64,000 bases of DNA from Bacillaceae bacterium. Lineage in GTDB: Bacteria > Bacillota > Bacilli > Bacillales > Alkalibacillaceae. The notes under the pieces are model-generated. The model made no database searches. It was not told the DNA's origin and worked only from the letters and a program-made list of their open reading frames with translations. Position numbers and translations under genes: made by a program. Location of the stretch: NCBI GenBank assembly GCA_017656265.1, contig JACDOD010000010.1:1-64000 (forward strand), written 5' to 3'. Of the stretch, positions 45,127-54,266 are shown in pieces. Every line of letters starts with the position of its first letter. Within the stretch, counting starts at the first letter, position 1.

Positions 45127-45637
45127 GGACATCAGCCTCCTTCAATTGTTTTCGAAGCTTCCTTAACGCACGATAAAGAATGGATTTTGCCGTTCCGGGC
45201 GGTATTTCCAGCTGTTTCGCTATTTCCTTAAATGTAAGGTTGTGATAAAACCGTAAGAGTACAATGCTTTTCTCGTTCTCCTCCAGAACATCGATCAACT
45301 GCTGTAATGTGATAGAAAGGGGAATGTCTTCATGATCTGCGCCTATAAATTTCTCATATTCCGGTTTTAGCTGTACGACTTTTTTATTTTTTCTGACTGC
45401 ATCCGTTGCACAATTTATCGTGATCCTCATTAACCAGGTTTTGAAATATTTCGGTTCCTTGAGTGTATGGATCTTTTTAAAAGAACGGTAAGCAACCTCT
45501 TGCACAACATCTAAAGCATCATCTTTATTTTTGACATAGACATAAGCCGTTCGGTACATATCTTCCTGATATTTCTGAAACAGTTTTAGGAAGGCTTTTT
45601 GATTTCCTTTCTGAGCTTTTTTTACTAATTTAATGAT
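45119..45637 (-). CDS. ECF sigma factor with a probable non-AUG/GUG/UUG start
   Basis: Sigma region 2 (DVVQEVAYRSFKKIHTLKEP) and region 4 (FKEIAKQLEIPPGTAKSILY) identify a SigV/SigM-like ECF factor. An internal ATG at 45559 would remove the first helix of region 2. In the same frame upstream the codons read IIKLVKKAQKGNQKAFLKLF, typical ECF region 2.1, back to an in-frame TGA at 45644-45646. Only ATT and ATC codons are available there, at 45634 and 45637, with AGAGAGGGTG at a good distance. I extend the gene to 45637. The anti-sigma gene overlaps its end. Confidence 0.75.
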   Translation of the reverse strand: MIKLVKKAQKGNQKAFLKLFQKYQEDMYRTAYVYVKNKDDALDVVQEVAYRSFKKIHTLKEPKYFKTWLMRITINCATDAVRKNKKVVQLKPEYEKFIGADHEDIPLSITLQQLIDVLEENEKSIVLLRFYHNLTFKEIAKQLEIPPGTAKSILYRALRKLRKQLKEADVHE

Positions 45638-45877
45638 GGGAATTCACCCTCTCTTTTTGTCTTTCACTTATTAGACATCCAAGAGCCTTATTTGGTTTAA
45701 ACTTTTTGTTTTTTAAACAGAAATGAACATCCTGATGTGGGGCTATTTTTAGGAGTTTTCAGGAGTATCTATTGGCGGATATTGATTGAAGAGGGGGGAG
45801 TGAAAGATTAACCTTTCCCTGCTAGCAGTCTTCCGCACAACGTGATTTCGGCCCATTGTAAGCGGACATATTTTATA

Positions 45878-45910
45878 AAACGGTGTCCAAAAAAGCAATG
45901 GACACCGTTT
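45878..45910 (-). terminator. Terminator downstream of yfkAB-like gene
   Basis: A 12-bp stem (AAACGGTGTCCA / TGGACACCGTTT) with a 9-nt A-rich loop, and T-rich on the minus-strand exit side. Confidence 0.7.
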
Positions 45911-45992
45911 CCTGGTTGGGATGCTGAGATTCTGTTAAGTTCACATGTTTATGAAAACTTTTTATCATGCGATCCAGTGTCATAGCTGTTTT

Positions 45993-47117
45993 CTAACGGG
46001 CAATGCGTGCCGAACGTTTTCTAAAGTCGACATTGGGATAATAGGTTTCTTTTACAAGAACGTTCGGGCCCAGGCAGCGCGCCATTGGGCAGTGGCAAAG
46101 CAGTTCTTTGGCCAGCTTTGATTCCCGCCATTTGTGATAAACGTCAGGGAGCGAATCGTGGACAATGTTCCCAAGCGCCGGCTCATCACCAAAATCGGTG
46201 ACGATGACATCGCCGGTGAAAATGTTGACATTCAGCCTGGATCGACCGTCCGGATCATTGCGAACGGTAACGTTGTTGCTTTCATACAGCCGTTTTAGTA
46301 AGCTCACATCCTCTTCATTATCGCTACACGGATAAAACGGCAGTGTACCGAACAACATCCAGACGTTTTTATCGCGAATATCAAGTAAATGGTGAATCGC
46401 CTGACGCAATTCGTCAAGATTGAGTGTCTCTAAGCCACTGGCAAAGTCACTCGGGTACATCGGATGAATTTCATGGCGATGGCACTCCATTTCCTCCACA
46501 ACTTGCCTGTGAATGTTTTCCAGATGATCGACCGTCCGCCTGTTTAACATCGTTTCCGCCGACACCATCACCCCTGCCCGAGCGAGTGCTTTTGAATTAT
46601 CAATCATGCGCTGAAAAAATGTTTCCCGCTGGGTCCGCGTCGGTTTCCGCTTCATCATAGCAAATCCGATTTCAGTAAAATCTTCAATCGTGCCCCAATT
46701 ATGGGATATATGCAGCACATCCAGATACGGAATCACCCGTTCATAACGGGCCAGATCAAGGGTCAAGTTCGAATTCAGCTGTGTCCGCACTCCACGCTCA
46801 TGTGCATAACGAAGTAGGGGAACCACATATTGTTCCACCGATCGTAAGGACAGCATCGGCTCACCGCCGGTAATGCTGAGTGATCGCAAGTGCGGAATTT
46901 CATCGAGCCGGCGGAGTAGCAAGTCAACCGGCAGCGCCTCCGGATCTTTCGTTGACAATGTATAGCCAACCGCGCAATGCTCACAGCGCATATTGCAGAG
47001 CGTGGTGGTGGTAAACTCGACGTTCGTTAATTCCAGCTTTCCATAATCATCAATATCAGCGTACGCTTCCCAGGGATCGTACGCAGGCGTAATCGGAAGC
47101 CTGGTGGATGTTTGCAT
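45993..47117 (-). CDS. yfkAB: Radical SAM protein YfkAB
   Basis: 374 residues of the YfkAB family (radical SAM/CxCxxxxC motif protein). The [4Fe-4S]-SAM motif CNMRCEHC (CxxxCxxC) begins at residue 41, followed by SITGGEPMLS near 84. The C-terminal CHCPMARC (CxCxxxxC) near 343 should hold a second cluster, as in SPASM-like proteins. The function is unknown in any organism I know of. Codon use is clearly more GC-rich than its neighbours. The gene is monocistronic with a terminator at 45878. Confidence 0.9.
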   Translation of the reverse strand: MQTSTRLPITPAYDPWEAYADIDDYGKLELTNVEFTTTTLCNMRCEHCAVGYTLSTKDPEALPVDLLLRRLDEIPHLRSLSITGGEPMLSLRSVEQYVVPLLRYAHERGVRTQLNSNLTLDLARYERVIPYLDVLHISHNWGTIEDFTEIGFAMMKRKPTRTQRETFFQRMIDNSKALARAGVMVSAETMLNRRTVDHLENIHRQVVEEMECHRHEIHPMYPSDFASGLETLNLDELRQAIHHLLDIRDKNVWMLFGTLPFYPCSDNEEDVSLLKRLYESNNVTVRNDPDGRSRLNVNIFTGDVIVTDFGDEPALGNIVHDSLPDVYHKWRESKLAKELLCHCPMARCLGPNVLVKETYYPNVDFRKRSARIAR

Positions 47118-47264
47118 GGTCTTCTCCTCTTTTCATTCAATGTTGCCATGTTCATTTTTAGCAACAGTCCGAATAGTTGTCAATGCTTTTCGCATGTCTT
47201 ATTCGTATAACGATGCTTAGTAGTATAGGATGTTAAAAGGATCATCAGCCTCAGTGATTATACC

Positions 47265-47741
47265 TCAGATGGTCAAATCATTTTCTGTTTTCATTTTTAA
47301 TACATTTTTTAAAAGCTCCTGAAGAACATCCGAAAAAGCCATAATAGCCATGGAAGCAAAAAATATAACAAGACCGATGATTGCAATGCCAGGGTGCAAA
47401 GCATTCTGCGTTCCAAGAACGATCATTCCAGTTATATATAACACTCCAATCGTCATTGCACTATATTTTATGAGTCCCAATGCCTTTACAGCCGGCACTG
47501 AAAAAGGATTATTTTGTGTGATATAACTGATCAGTTTTAACGCCTGGTATAGGGCAAAGCAAAATGGTATCACTGTGACATAAAGCCCGATTAGAACTGG
47601 ATATTGCAAATAGGCATACTCTGGATACATTTCTGCTGCACTACTTGCCAGAGGCGGCAAAGCAAAAATACACAAACTAAACACAACCGCTCCAATAACA
47701 TAAATAGCTATCTGTAAAAATAAAATTTTACCCCGTTTCAT
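47265..47741 (-). CDS. DUF2975 membrane protein
   Basis: 158 residues with four hydrophobic segments (about 6-30, 43-68, 88-112, 118-140). The segment YPVLIGLYVTVIPFCFALYQ and the PFSVPAVKALGLIKY loop are DUF2975 features. ATG at 47741 follows GGGGGTG; the frame is open 71 codons upstream. DUF2975 genes usually precede a small Cro/CI-type HTH gene; here the regulator is missing and only about 150 bp of non-coding sequence follow. Confidence 0.78.
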   Translation of the reverse strand: MKRGKILFLQIAIYVIGAVVFSLCIFALPPLASSAAEMYPEYAYLQYPVLIGLYVTVIPFCFALYQALKLISYITQNNPFSVPAVKALGLIKYSAMTIGVLYITGMIVLGTQNALHPGIAIIGLVIFFASMAIMAFSDVLQELLKNVLKMKTENDLTI

Positions 47742-48156
47742 ACAACACCCCCGATTTTTATTGTTATTCACAATATAGCATACGTTTTTTTGAATAACAG
47801 TAAAATTTTGTTTCTTTTTATGGCACGTATTTTTTTGAAGCAGGTACTGAATTATAGAAAAGAAGATTATATACCGTCGCACAAAGCTATTAACCAGAGT
47901 ATGAAAGAACCGTACTTTCGTGATCAATCTCAACCTTGGCACGTCGATTACCATATTGTCATCCTAATTAACAATATCTTTCTTTTTACTGTAGACTGAG
48001 CGTAAATCATAAACGGAAGGATGTTTTTTAATGTTTGGGAATAACAATGAGTCGGTAGTAAAGCAGGAGGGGTTTGCAAAGTAAGTAATAAGTTTGTCAT
48101 GCACCCTCCTGCAGTTTAATTTAAAATACAAAAATCAATCGGAGGGTTCTATATAA

Positions 48157-48900
48157 ATGGAAAAGTATTTTTTTGAAGCGTTCGAAGGTTTAAGCAGGCT
48201 TGCACCTGGAAGTAAAGCATCTACATTAAAAGCAATATCCATGTTTAATCGGTCAAAAGAAGACCCTATTCGTATTTTGGATATAGGCTGCGGAAATGGC
48301 ATTCACTCTATGTTATTAGCACAGGAGTTTCCTAATGCATCGGTTATTGCTATCGATAATCATGGGCCATTTATTAAACATTTAAATGAAACGGCAAAAA
48401 AATATGGATTATCGGACAGAGTAACAGGAAAATGTATGTCCATGTTTGAAATGCCATTTAAGGAGAGCTCATTCGACTTAATCTGGTCAGAAGATGCAAT
48501 TTATATAGCTGGATTTGAAAAAGGCCTTCGTGACTGGAAAAAGTACCTGAAAAAAGATGGATATCTCATCTGCAGTGAAATAAGCTGGATAACCAATACG
48601 CCATCAGAGGAAATCTCCGCTTACTGGAATGAGGATTATCCATTCATTGATACGATTGAAAACAAAATTAAGCAAATCGAGCGTGCAGGGTATCAATATC
48701 AATCCCACTTTATTTTGCCTGTTACGGATTGGACAGATCACTATTATACTCCATTACAAAATAATCTGAATCAAATGAAGAAGAAGTATAAAGATAATGA
48801 AGTTGCTAAACAGGTTATTGATGAACTACAAACCGAAATCGATATGTATCACAAATATTCTCATGAATATAGCTATGTATTTTATAGTATGACTAAGTAA
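48157..48900 (+). CDS. Class I SAM-dependent methyltransferase
   Basis: 247 residues. Motif I RILDIGCGNGIHSMLLA (~38), motif II SVIAIDNHGPFI, and SFDLIWSEDAIYIAGF (~109) resemble UbiE/cyclopropane-synthase-like small-molecule methyltransferases. The C-terminal helix bundle is Tyr-rich. CGGAGGG precedes the ATG. An upstream GCAGGAGGG/CCCTCCTGC stem (48063-48114, long loop) could be a leader or terminator. Substrate unknown. Confidence 0.85.
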   Translation: MEKYFFEAFEGLSRLAPGSKASTLKAISMFNRSKEDPIRILDIGCGNGIHSMLLAQEFPNASVIAIDNHGPFIKHLNETAKKYGLSDRVTGKCMSMFEMPFKESSFDLIWSEDAIYIAGFEKGLRDWKKYLKKDGYLICSEISWITNTPSEEISAYWNEDYPFIDTIENKIKQIERAGYQYQSHFILPVTDWTDHYYTPLQNNLNQMKKKYKDNEVAKQVIDELQTEIDMYHKYSHEYSYVFYSMTK

Positions 48901-48948
48901 GTGAACCTTTGGCAACCAATCAGCTGAATTAATTTCAGTTCTAAGAAT

Positions 48949-49026
48949 CTGGGACAAAACTTCATAAGAAGGTTAATTATCCGAACGATATTCAATCATC
49001 ACATGAATAAGTTCGGATATTTTTCC
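48949..49026. repeat. GGGACAAAA / TCCGAAC..GTTCGGATAT repeat, second copy
   Basis: Contains CTGGGACAAAACTT, ATCCGAAC, TCACATGAATAAGTTCGGAT and a T-run in the same order as at 21206-21300. Probably a non-autonomous mobile-element remnant. Confidence 0.5.
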
Positions 49027-49164
49027 TTCATCAAAATGCTTCGGCTTTTCCATCGTTCATTTCTTTTTTGTACCATCCTCTCAACTTGTACAAAGTCCAA
49101 ATTCAAGGACTATTCTACAAGCTGAAATTCATAATTTAATTTAAAAGGAAGGAGCAGAGACTAA

Positions 49165-49560
49165 ATGTTTAAAAAAGTAATATTTCTTGTCTTGCTTATT
49201 ATGATATCTGGTTGTTCTGCGAAAGAGTACACATACGACTTTGTTAATGAAAATTCAAAAGATGTATCTATAGTCGTCAGAAAATGGGATGATGAGGGGA
49301 AAGGAAATAGAATTAAAAATAAGAGGTTGATAAACAAATTTTTAAAATCGATTAAAAGTGCATCCAACATTTCAACTGGCAACATTGACTTCCCAACGCC
49401 AGGTTATAAGGTTAGTGTTTTCACCAACAATAAAAAGAAAGTGGTTTTTGGCTATTACACTGAAGAAAAAGATTATGGGATCGTTGGCAGATATGTAGAT
49501 TACGAAAATAGCATTTTTATAGGTAGTGACTTTAAAATACCTAATAAGTACTTAGATTAA
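49165..49560 (+). CDS. Lipoprotein
   Basis: 131 residues. The signal peptide ends in the lipobox ISGC, so Cys17 is lipidated and the protein is anchored outside the membrane. The mature domain is small and basic (KKRLINKFLK), with no known family. AAGGAAGG precedes the ATG by 10 nt. A CAAGCT/AGCTTG hairpin at 49618 follows. Confidence 0.75.
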   Translation: MFKKVIFLVLLIMISGCSAKEYTYDFVNENSKDVSIVVRKWDDEGKGNRIKNKRLINKFLKSIKSASNISTGNIDFPTPGYKVSVFTNNKKKVVFGYYTEEKDYGIVGRYVDYENSIFIGSDFKIPNKYLD

Positions 49561-49617
49561 TTTTAACTCTATTGTATAAAAACTACTTTTATGGCTGGTA
49601 CCTTTAAACAAAAAGTT

Positions 49618-49636
49618 CAAGCTTCGTTTCAGCTTG
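49618..49636 (+). terminator. Hairpin after the lipoprotein gene
   Basis: CAAGCT / AGCTTG stem with a 7-nt loop followed by a short T-rich stretch. Weak. Confidence 0.45.
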
Positions 49637-49675
49637 AGCGTTTCTTAAAATAATATAGATAGATGTGCTACTTTA

Positions 49676-49762
49676 TCAATGTTTGCTGACCAGCAGCGTA
49701 CAGCACTCCACGTGGCATGAGTTGATGGGAATTGATGTATCTGTTCTGGCGATTCCGATCTG
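49676..49762 (-). pseudogene. Possible 3' fragment of a 23S rRNA uracil methyltransferase (RlmCD-like)
   Basis: The minus strand reads QIGIARTDTSIPINSCHVEC, then CTLLVSKH and a stop, comparable to the RlmCD C-terminus DMFPHTNHVECVALL. Nothing upstream encodes the rest of the enzyme. A second, similar scrap (STHVECVSQIVRKGEAG) lies at about 51751-51810. The rest of 49562-50142 has no gene. Confidence 0.35.
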
Positions 49763-50142
49763 TACAGATTAATTTCTTATTATGATCCATTAATATGCCA
49801 CTCTCCTCTTATCGACCATATATATTATATTGATTTAATACTGTTTCCTCTTCAATTTCTCTTAGGATTGCCCTTTCGAAGTTTTTTCGTCCATTTTTAC
49901 TCCCCTTTTGGGAATTCTCATTCTCCCTAAAGATTTCTATCATTACATTTCCTTGAAAGGTTATTGCCCCAACTGCTCTATTTTTCTTTTACACTGATTT
50001 ATAAAATACAATTTTATAATGATAATTGAATGAAAATTTCCAATTTTGTGGTATTGTGATAGTATAACTTTTAAAAAAAGTTTATTTGACTAACGGAGCA
50101 GTAATGTTTAATAAGAGATGCTATTAAAAGGGAGTTACCATC

Positions 50143-50622
50143 ATGGGGTACATAGAAGAGTTAAGGGAGATCGTTGGTCATCGGCCTTTGATTTTTGTAG
50201 GTTCTGTTACAGTTGTTGTTGATAATCTAGGTAGGCTATTACTTCAGCAACGAAAGTTTCCGAATGGTGCCTGGGGAATTCCTGGAGGTCTAATGGAACT
50301 AGGAGAATCTACTGAAGATGTTGCAAGAAGAGAATTATATGAAGAAACTGGTCTAAGCGTTGATCAATTAAACCTAATCAATGTTTATTCAGGTCCACAA
50401 AATTATATAAAGGCTGAAAATGGCGATGAATTTTATGTTGTTACAGTTGCCTATTATTCAGAGGGATATGAAGGAGAATTAAACGTTGACAAATCTGAAT
50501 CAATAAAATTTGATTTCTTTTATCCTGATGAATTGCCAGGCAACATTGTTAAAAGTCACAAAGTTATCTTGGATGAATTTTTAGCAAAATATTATTCAAA
50601 CAAAAAACTATCAAAGGAATAA
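50143..50622 (+). CDS. NUDIX hydrolase
   Basis: 159 residues. The Nudix box G(x5)E(x7)REUxEExGU is complete: GGLMELGESTEDVARRELYE then ETGL, near residues 49-71. It probably hydrolyses a nucleoside diphosphate derivative. AAGGGAG precedes the ATG. It is followed by the GNAT gene on the same strand after about 100 bp that include a CTAACGGGGC repeat fragment. Confidence 0.88.
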   Translation: MGYIEELREIVGHRPLIFVGSVTVVVDNLGRLLLQQRKFPNGAWGIPGGLMELGESTEDVARRELYEETGLSVDQLNLINVYSGPQNYIKAENGDEFYVVTVAYYSEGYEGELNVDKSESIKFDFFYPDELPGNIVKSHKVILDEFLAKYYSNKKLSKE

Positions 50623-50720
50623 AGTTACTTCACTAACGGGGCTCTTGCTACGAGCTAAGAGTGAGAATTTGCAATATGAAAGTCGTTTTAAACAAATGTG
50701 TACGATGAGGGAGAAAAATA

Positions 50721-51614
50721 ATGAACGATCTAAAATTTATTAAAGACTACAAGGATGATGAGAACTTAAGAAAAAGCTTCAATGAGCTTGCCACAATGGT
50801 GTTTGGCATAAGTTTTGAAGAGTGGTATCAAAAAGGTTTTTGGAATAACCGTTATATTCCTTTTTCTTACATTGATGGAGGTAAAGTTGTAGCAAATATT
50901 TCAGTTAATGTTCTAGATTTAGTTATTGATGGCGAGAAAAAAAGAGCGTTACAAATTGGAACTGTTATGACACATTCAGATTATCGAAGGCGAGGGCTCT
51001 CTGCTAGTTTAATGAATAAAGTTTTAGAAGAATGCGAGAACAAGTACGATTTTATGTACTTATTTGCTAATCAGTCTGTTTTAGATTTTTACCCAAAGTT
51101 TGGGTTTAAATCAGTTCATGAGACTCAATATTCAATGAACTATTCAATGCGACATTCGCCGAGCAATTCAGCGTATTCGGGTATCCGAAAACTCGATTGT
51201 AACCATGAAGAAGATTTAAATTTCATTTATAAGTTTGCATCCGAAAGAGTGCCTGTTTCCAAACGTTTTGGAACGGAACATACGCAAGGTATTTTAATGT
51301 TTAATTGTATGTATGTTTATAACCATGATATTTATTACCTGGAGCGCGAGGATGTAATCGTAATTTATAAGAAGGAAAATCAACAAATTGATATTTTTGA
51401 TATTATTTCTAAAAAAGACATAAAAATTGATGATATTCTTTCAAAAATCACTAATGGAGATACGAATAAAATCGTTTTTCATTATACTCCAGATTATAAA
51501 GGGATTCATACAGAACGTCATATGATTAATGGGAGTGATGTATTATTCGTTAGAGAGAATGGTAACAATCGTTTTCCATTACAAATAAAACATCCACTTA
51601 CGTCAGAGGCATGA
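50721..51614 (+). CDS. GNAT-family N-acetyltransferase (two-domain, Eis-like)
   Basis: 297 residues. The first GNAT domain has VMTHSDYRRRGLSASLMNKV (acetyl-CoA site, ~90) and FYPKFGF (~133). The C-terminal half is a divergent second domain. The layout resembles Eis-type acetyltransferases that act on aminoglycosides or other amines, though Eis proteins are longer (about 400). GAGGGAG precedes the ATG. Substrate unknown. Confidence 0.82.
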   Translation: MNDLKFIKDYKDDENLRKSFNELATMVFGISFEEWYQKGFWNNRYIPFSYIDGGKVVANISVNVLDLVIDGEKKRALQIGTVMTHSDYRRRGLSASLMNKVLEECENKYDFMYLFANQSVLDFYPKFGFKSVHETQYSMNYSMRHSPSNSAYSGIRKLDCNHEEDLNFIYKFASERVPVSKRFGTEHTQGILMFNCMYVYNHDIYYLEREDVIVIYKKENQQIDIFDIISKKDIKIDDILSKITNGDTNKIVFHYTPDYKGIHTERHMINGSDVLFVRENGNNRFPLQIKHPLTSEA

Positions 51615-51632
51615 AATATTTAAGTTTGTGCA

Positions 51633-51728
51633 CCTGAGGTATCGCATCACCTTGTCCATAAGATTGAGGTGTTTGCTGACGGAAACATCAAGATGTATTA
51701 CCGTTTCTCTTCAACAGAGCTGGCATAA
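51633..51728 (+). pseudogene. C-terminal fragment of a large serine recombinase
   Basis: A plus-strand frame reads PEVSHHLVHKIEVFADGNIK, then MYYRFSSTELA and a stop. The pattern V-x-KIEVxxDG-x-IK-x-YYRFS is the C-terminal end of large serine recombinases. The rest of the gene is absent. It marks one side of the AT-rich island; a zinc-ribbon fragment of a similar recombinase is at 59247-59498. Confidence 0.65.
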
Positions 51729-51731
51729 AAA

Positions 51732-51763
51732 AGAAGCAGGAAACCGTTTAGGAACCTGCTTCT
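51732..51763. terminator. Bidirectional terminator
   Basis: A 9-bp stem (AGAAGCAGG / CCTGCTTCT) with a 14-nt loop, T-rich on either side. It lies downstream of the PD-(D/E)XK-like gene. Confidence 0.7.
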
Positions 51764-51884
51764 CCTTTTCGCACGATCTGTGATACGCACTCTACGTGTG
51801 TTGAGCCGGTAAAAGGGATATATATATATTTTCAAGAATTTTTTGTAAAAACGAAAGCCTATAGACACTTTTCTTATTAATACC

Positions 51885-53558
51885 TTACCTTTTATTCTTA
51901 TCTTGTGTAGTAATTGCTATAAGTTCAAAAAAATAATTAATCATAAGATTTATTTCTGGGCTAGGTATATAATCCAAAACAAATGTGGCATATCCATTTC
52001 CTAAAACATTCATTACCCAACCATCTAAAGAATCACCAAATGTTCCATACTTCAAATAATACCCAAAACACTCCAACTCTTCAGCTCCCATAGCTTGTAT
52101 AGCTTGATAAGATTTAATTCTTTCCCTAACATATTTAATAAAGTATTCTTCATCTTTTACTTTTGGTATAGTATTAATTTTATTAAAAATATGTTCCAAA
52201 CTAAATATATCAATAATCCAAGGGTAATTTTTATCATTATCTATAACCTTAAGATACATATTTACACGATTAGATAAATTTAAATAGTTATTAATTGTTA
52301 CGCAAACCATAATCACATTCTTATGGTTATATTCACTTAAGTTCAAGATTATATTACGATTATTCTTTTTATCACTATCATAGTACTTGGAATTTTTATT
52401 TCTGATACTATTTTTCACCCTCAGTCCTTGCTCATAAGCTTTTTGAATAACTCGTTTAAAGTTTTGTTTCATTCTCTTATCTGATTTTATAGAATTTCTA
52501 AATGGTTCTTTTAATACTTCTGATTTGCATTCAAAGCACAAGATGAATTCTCCATAAACAACAATAATATCTTGTTCTGCACCATTTTCGTCGTATAAGC
52601 TACGATATACATTCTCTTCTCCAAAAAAGTTGCTCAACAACATGTAAGTGTACTCTTCAACAAAATCATCTTTTCTACCGATCATTTCTTCCTGGTCTAA
52701 AATATAATTCCAAAACTCATCAAGTACAAAGTTTGAACGTGGAAAAAATAACCTTCCTTTATGCCGCACCCCTAAGGAAAAATCTTCATTATAATATTTA
52801 TCTGTAGGATAACTTAAAGTTGTCTCCCTTTTATTTTTTAAAACAGGGAAAAAACTGTTAATAAATTCCTTATCTTTTATACCAAACCTTCTTAAAATTT
52901 TCGAAAATTGTTTTACAGAAAAACTAGTCAAATAATGATCAAATTTGAATATTTCTTTTTCAAATAATAAATCATTAAAAATATTTTTTTGATTATCCTG
53001 ATATATAAAATCATATAATATGCAGATCAATAGACCCTTCTCAATTTCTAAAGTTGTTAAATTATCTTTGTTATATATTTGATCAATAACTTTACTATTA
53101 ATTTCAAAAGCACGTAAGTATTGAAACCAAGAGGTATATGGATAATCAAAATGATAAGTGATAAAGTTGAGTGGGTGAAAATTACGTAAAGAAAAATGAA
53201 TATCATATTCCTCATTTATTTGATCAAATTGCATCATACAATAATAGTTTACAATTTTAATTAACTTATTCCTCAACCACTCCAATTCCTTAATTTTGTT
53301 CTTAATTTTCACATTACTATTCGTAGCTGAATTTTTTTTATATAAATAAAACAATCGATTTATCAGCTTAGGTGAAACTCGCTTTTCTCTATTATCAAAT
53401 ACGTACCTTGTATTATCCATAATTAGACTATTTATTAACCAAAAAACATCGTATGGTCTATACTGTCGGAACCTATTAATAATTTCTTGTATTTCATCTT
53501 CAAGGTTGTAATTTTCAAGTTTAAAAAATTCTTGAAACAACTTTTTTTTATTCTTCAT
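51885..53558 (-). CDS. Large AT-rich protein with a PD-(D/E)XK nuclease-like core
   Basis: 557 residues. The first ~290 are helical, aromatic- and Asn-rich, with no known domain. Residues ~298-350 carry FVEEYTYMLLSNFFGEENVY, then AEQDIIVVYGEFILCFECKS: the order E, D330, E343-x-K345 fits the PD-(D/E)XK restriction-endonuclease fold. A helix with KRMKQNFKRVIQKAYEQGLR follows, as in the NERD/McrC-like and defence nucleases I know. There is no signal peptide. ATG at 53558 follows AGTAGGTAAAAC. The gene is isolated, much more AT-rich than its surroundings and next to recombinase scars, so a horizontally acquired defence function is my best guess. Confidence 0.6.
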   Translation of the reverse strand: MKNKKKLFQEFFKLENYNLEDEIQEIINRFRQYRPYDVFWLINSLIMDNTRYVFDNREKRVSPKLINRLFYLYKKNSATNSNVKIKNKIKELEWLRNKLIKIVNYYCMMQFDQINEEYDIHFSLRNFHPLNFITYHFDYPYTSWFQYLRAFEINSKVIDQIYNKDNLTTLEIEKGLLICILYDFIYQDNQKNIFNDLLFEKEIFKFDHYLTSFSVKQFSKILRRFGIKDKEFINSFFPVLKNKRETTLSYPTDKYYNEDFSLGVRHKGRLFFPRSNFVLDEFWNYILDQEEMIGRKDDFVEEYTYMLLSNFFGEENVYRSLYDENGAEQDIIVVYGEFILCFECKSEVLKEPFRNSIKSDKRMKQNFKRVIQKAYEQGLRVKNSIRNKNSKYYDSDKKNNRNIILNLSEYNHKNVIMVCVTINNYLNLSNRVNMYLKVIDNDKNYPWIIDIFSLEHIFNKINTIPKVKDEEYFIKYVRERIKSYQAIQAMGAEELECFGYYLKYGTFGDSLDGWVMNVLGNGYATFVLDYIPSPEINLMINYFFELIAITTQDKNKR

Positions 53559-53854
53559 AGTTTTACCTACTTTTAATAACATTTAGTATTCTAATAAATT
53601 ATAGTTTTTTTCTTGTTAAGCATTGCAAAAGAATAGAAGATTAGAAGTAGATATCCCAATTGAAAATTAGGATTAATAAATTTTTCTCAAACATCCTTTG
53701 CACCCATTAGTTGTTTAATTCCCTAAAATACTTAAAGTCATATACTTATTTTATAATGCAATTTTTTCAATTAAACGTGACTCCTTATCCTCTTGTATTG
53801 GATAATAGTAGCATTCTTGTAATGAAGAAATTTGAGGTTTGATAAAAAAAGAGC

Positions 53855-53917
53855 CCTCTTGGTATAGTACAGGGTGTCATTGCAATGACCCCGAATTTAA
53901 TCAAAATACCAAGGAGG
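53855..53917 (+). ncRNA. IS110-type 5' non-coding end, structured (possible bridge-RNA remnant)
   Basis: The stem CCTCTTGGTAT / ATACCAAGGAGG (53855-53865 and 53906-53917) encloses a second hairpin GGGTGTCAT-TGCA-ATGACCCC near 53872-53893. It lies directly upstream of the IS110-type transposase fragment, where IS110-group elements encode their bridge RNA. Confidence 0.4.
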
Positions 53918-53925
53918 ACTCAGAC

Positions 53926-54266
53926 ATGAATTATACTCAAAATCGTAAAATTTCGCAAATCACACACCCACACTCATTATAGACATTGATATCGCTAAAG
54001 ACAAACACGTTGCCCGAGCACAGGATATTCGCGGGTTCGAGTTTGGCAAGAGACTGAACTTTGAAAACCGTATAGAGGGCTACCAGAAGCTTCTGGATTG
54101 TGTTAAGGATCATCAAAAGCTACAAAGAAAAGACCATGTCATCTTCGGCATGGAACCTACGGGACATTACTGGTTAAACCTCGCTTACTTTTTAACAGAC
54201 AGAGGGTACGATATTGTGTTAGTGAATCCGATGCACGTCAAAAAAAAGCAAAAAGTGTTTACCTAA
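53926..54266 (+). pseudogene. IS110-family transposase, N-terminal remnant
   Basis: After an early frameshift the frame reads TLIIDIDIAKDKHVARAQD (first catalytic Asp of the DEDD site), then FGMEPTGHYWLNLAYFL and IVLVNPMHVKKKQK before a stop. Only the first ~110 of about 400 residues remain. RBS AAGGAGG is present. Confidence 0.82.
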
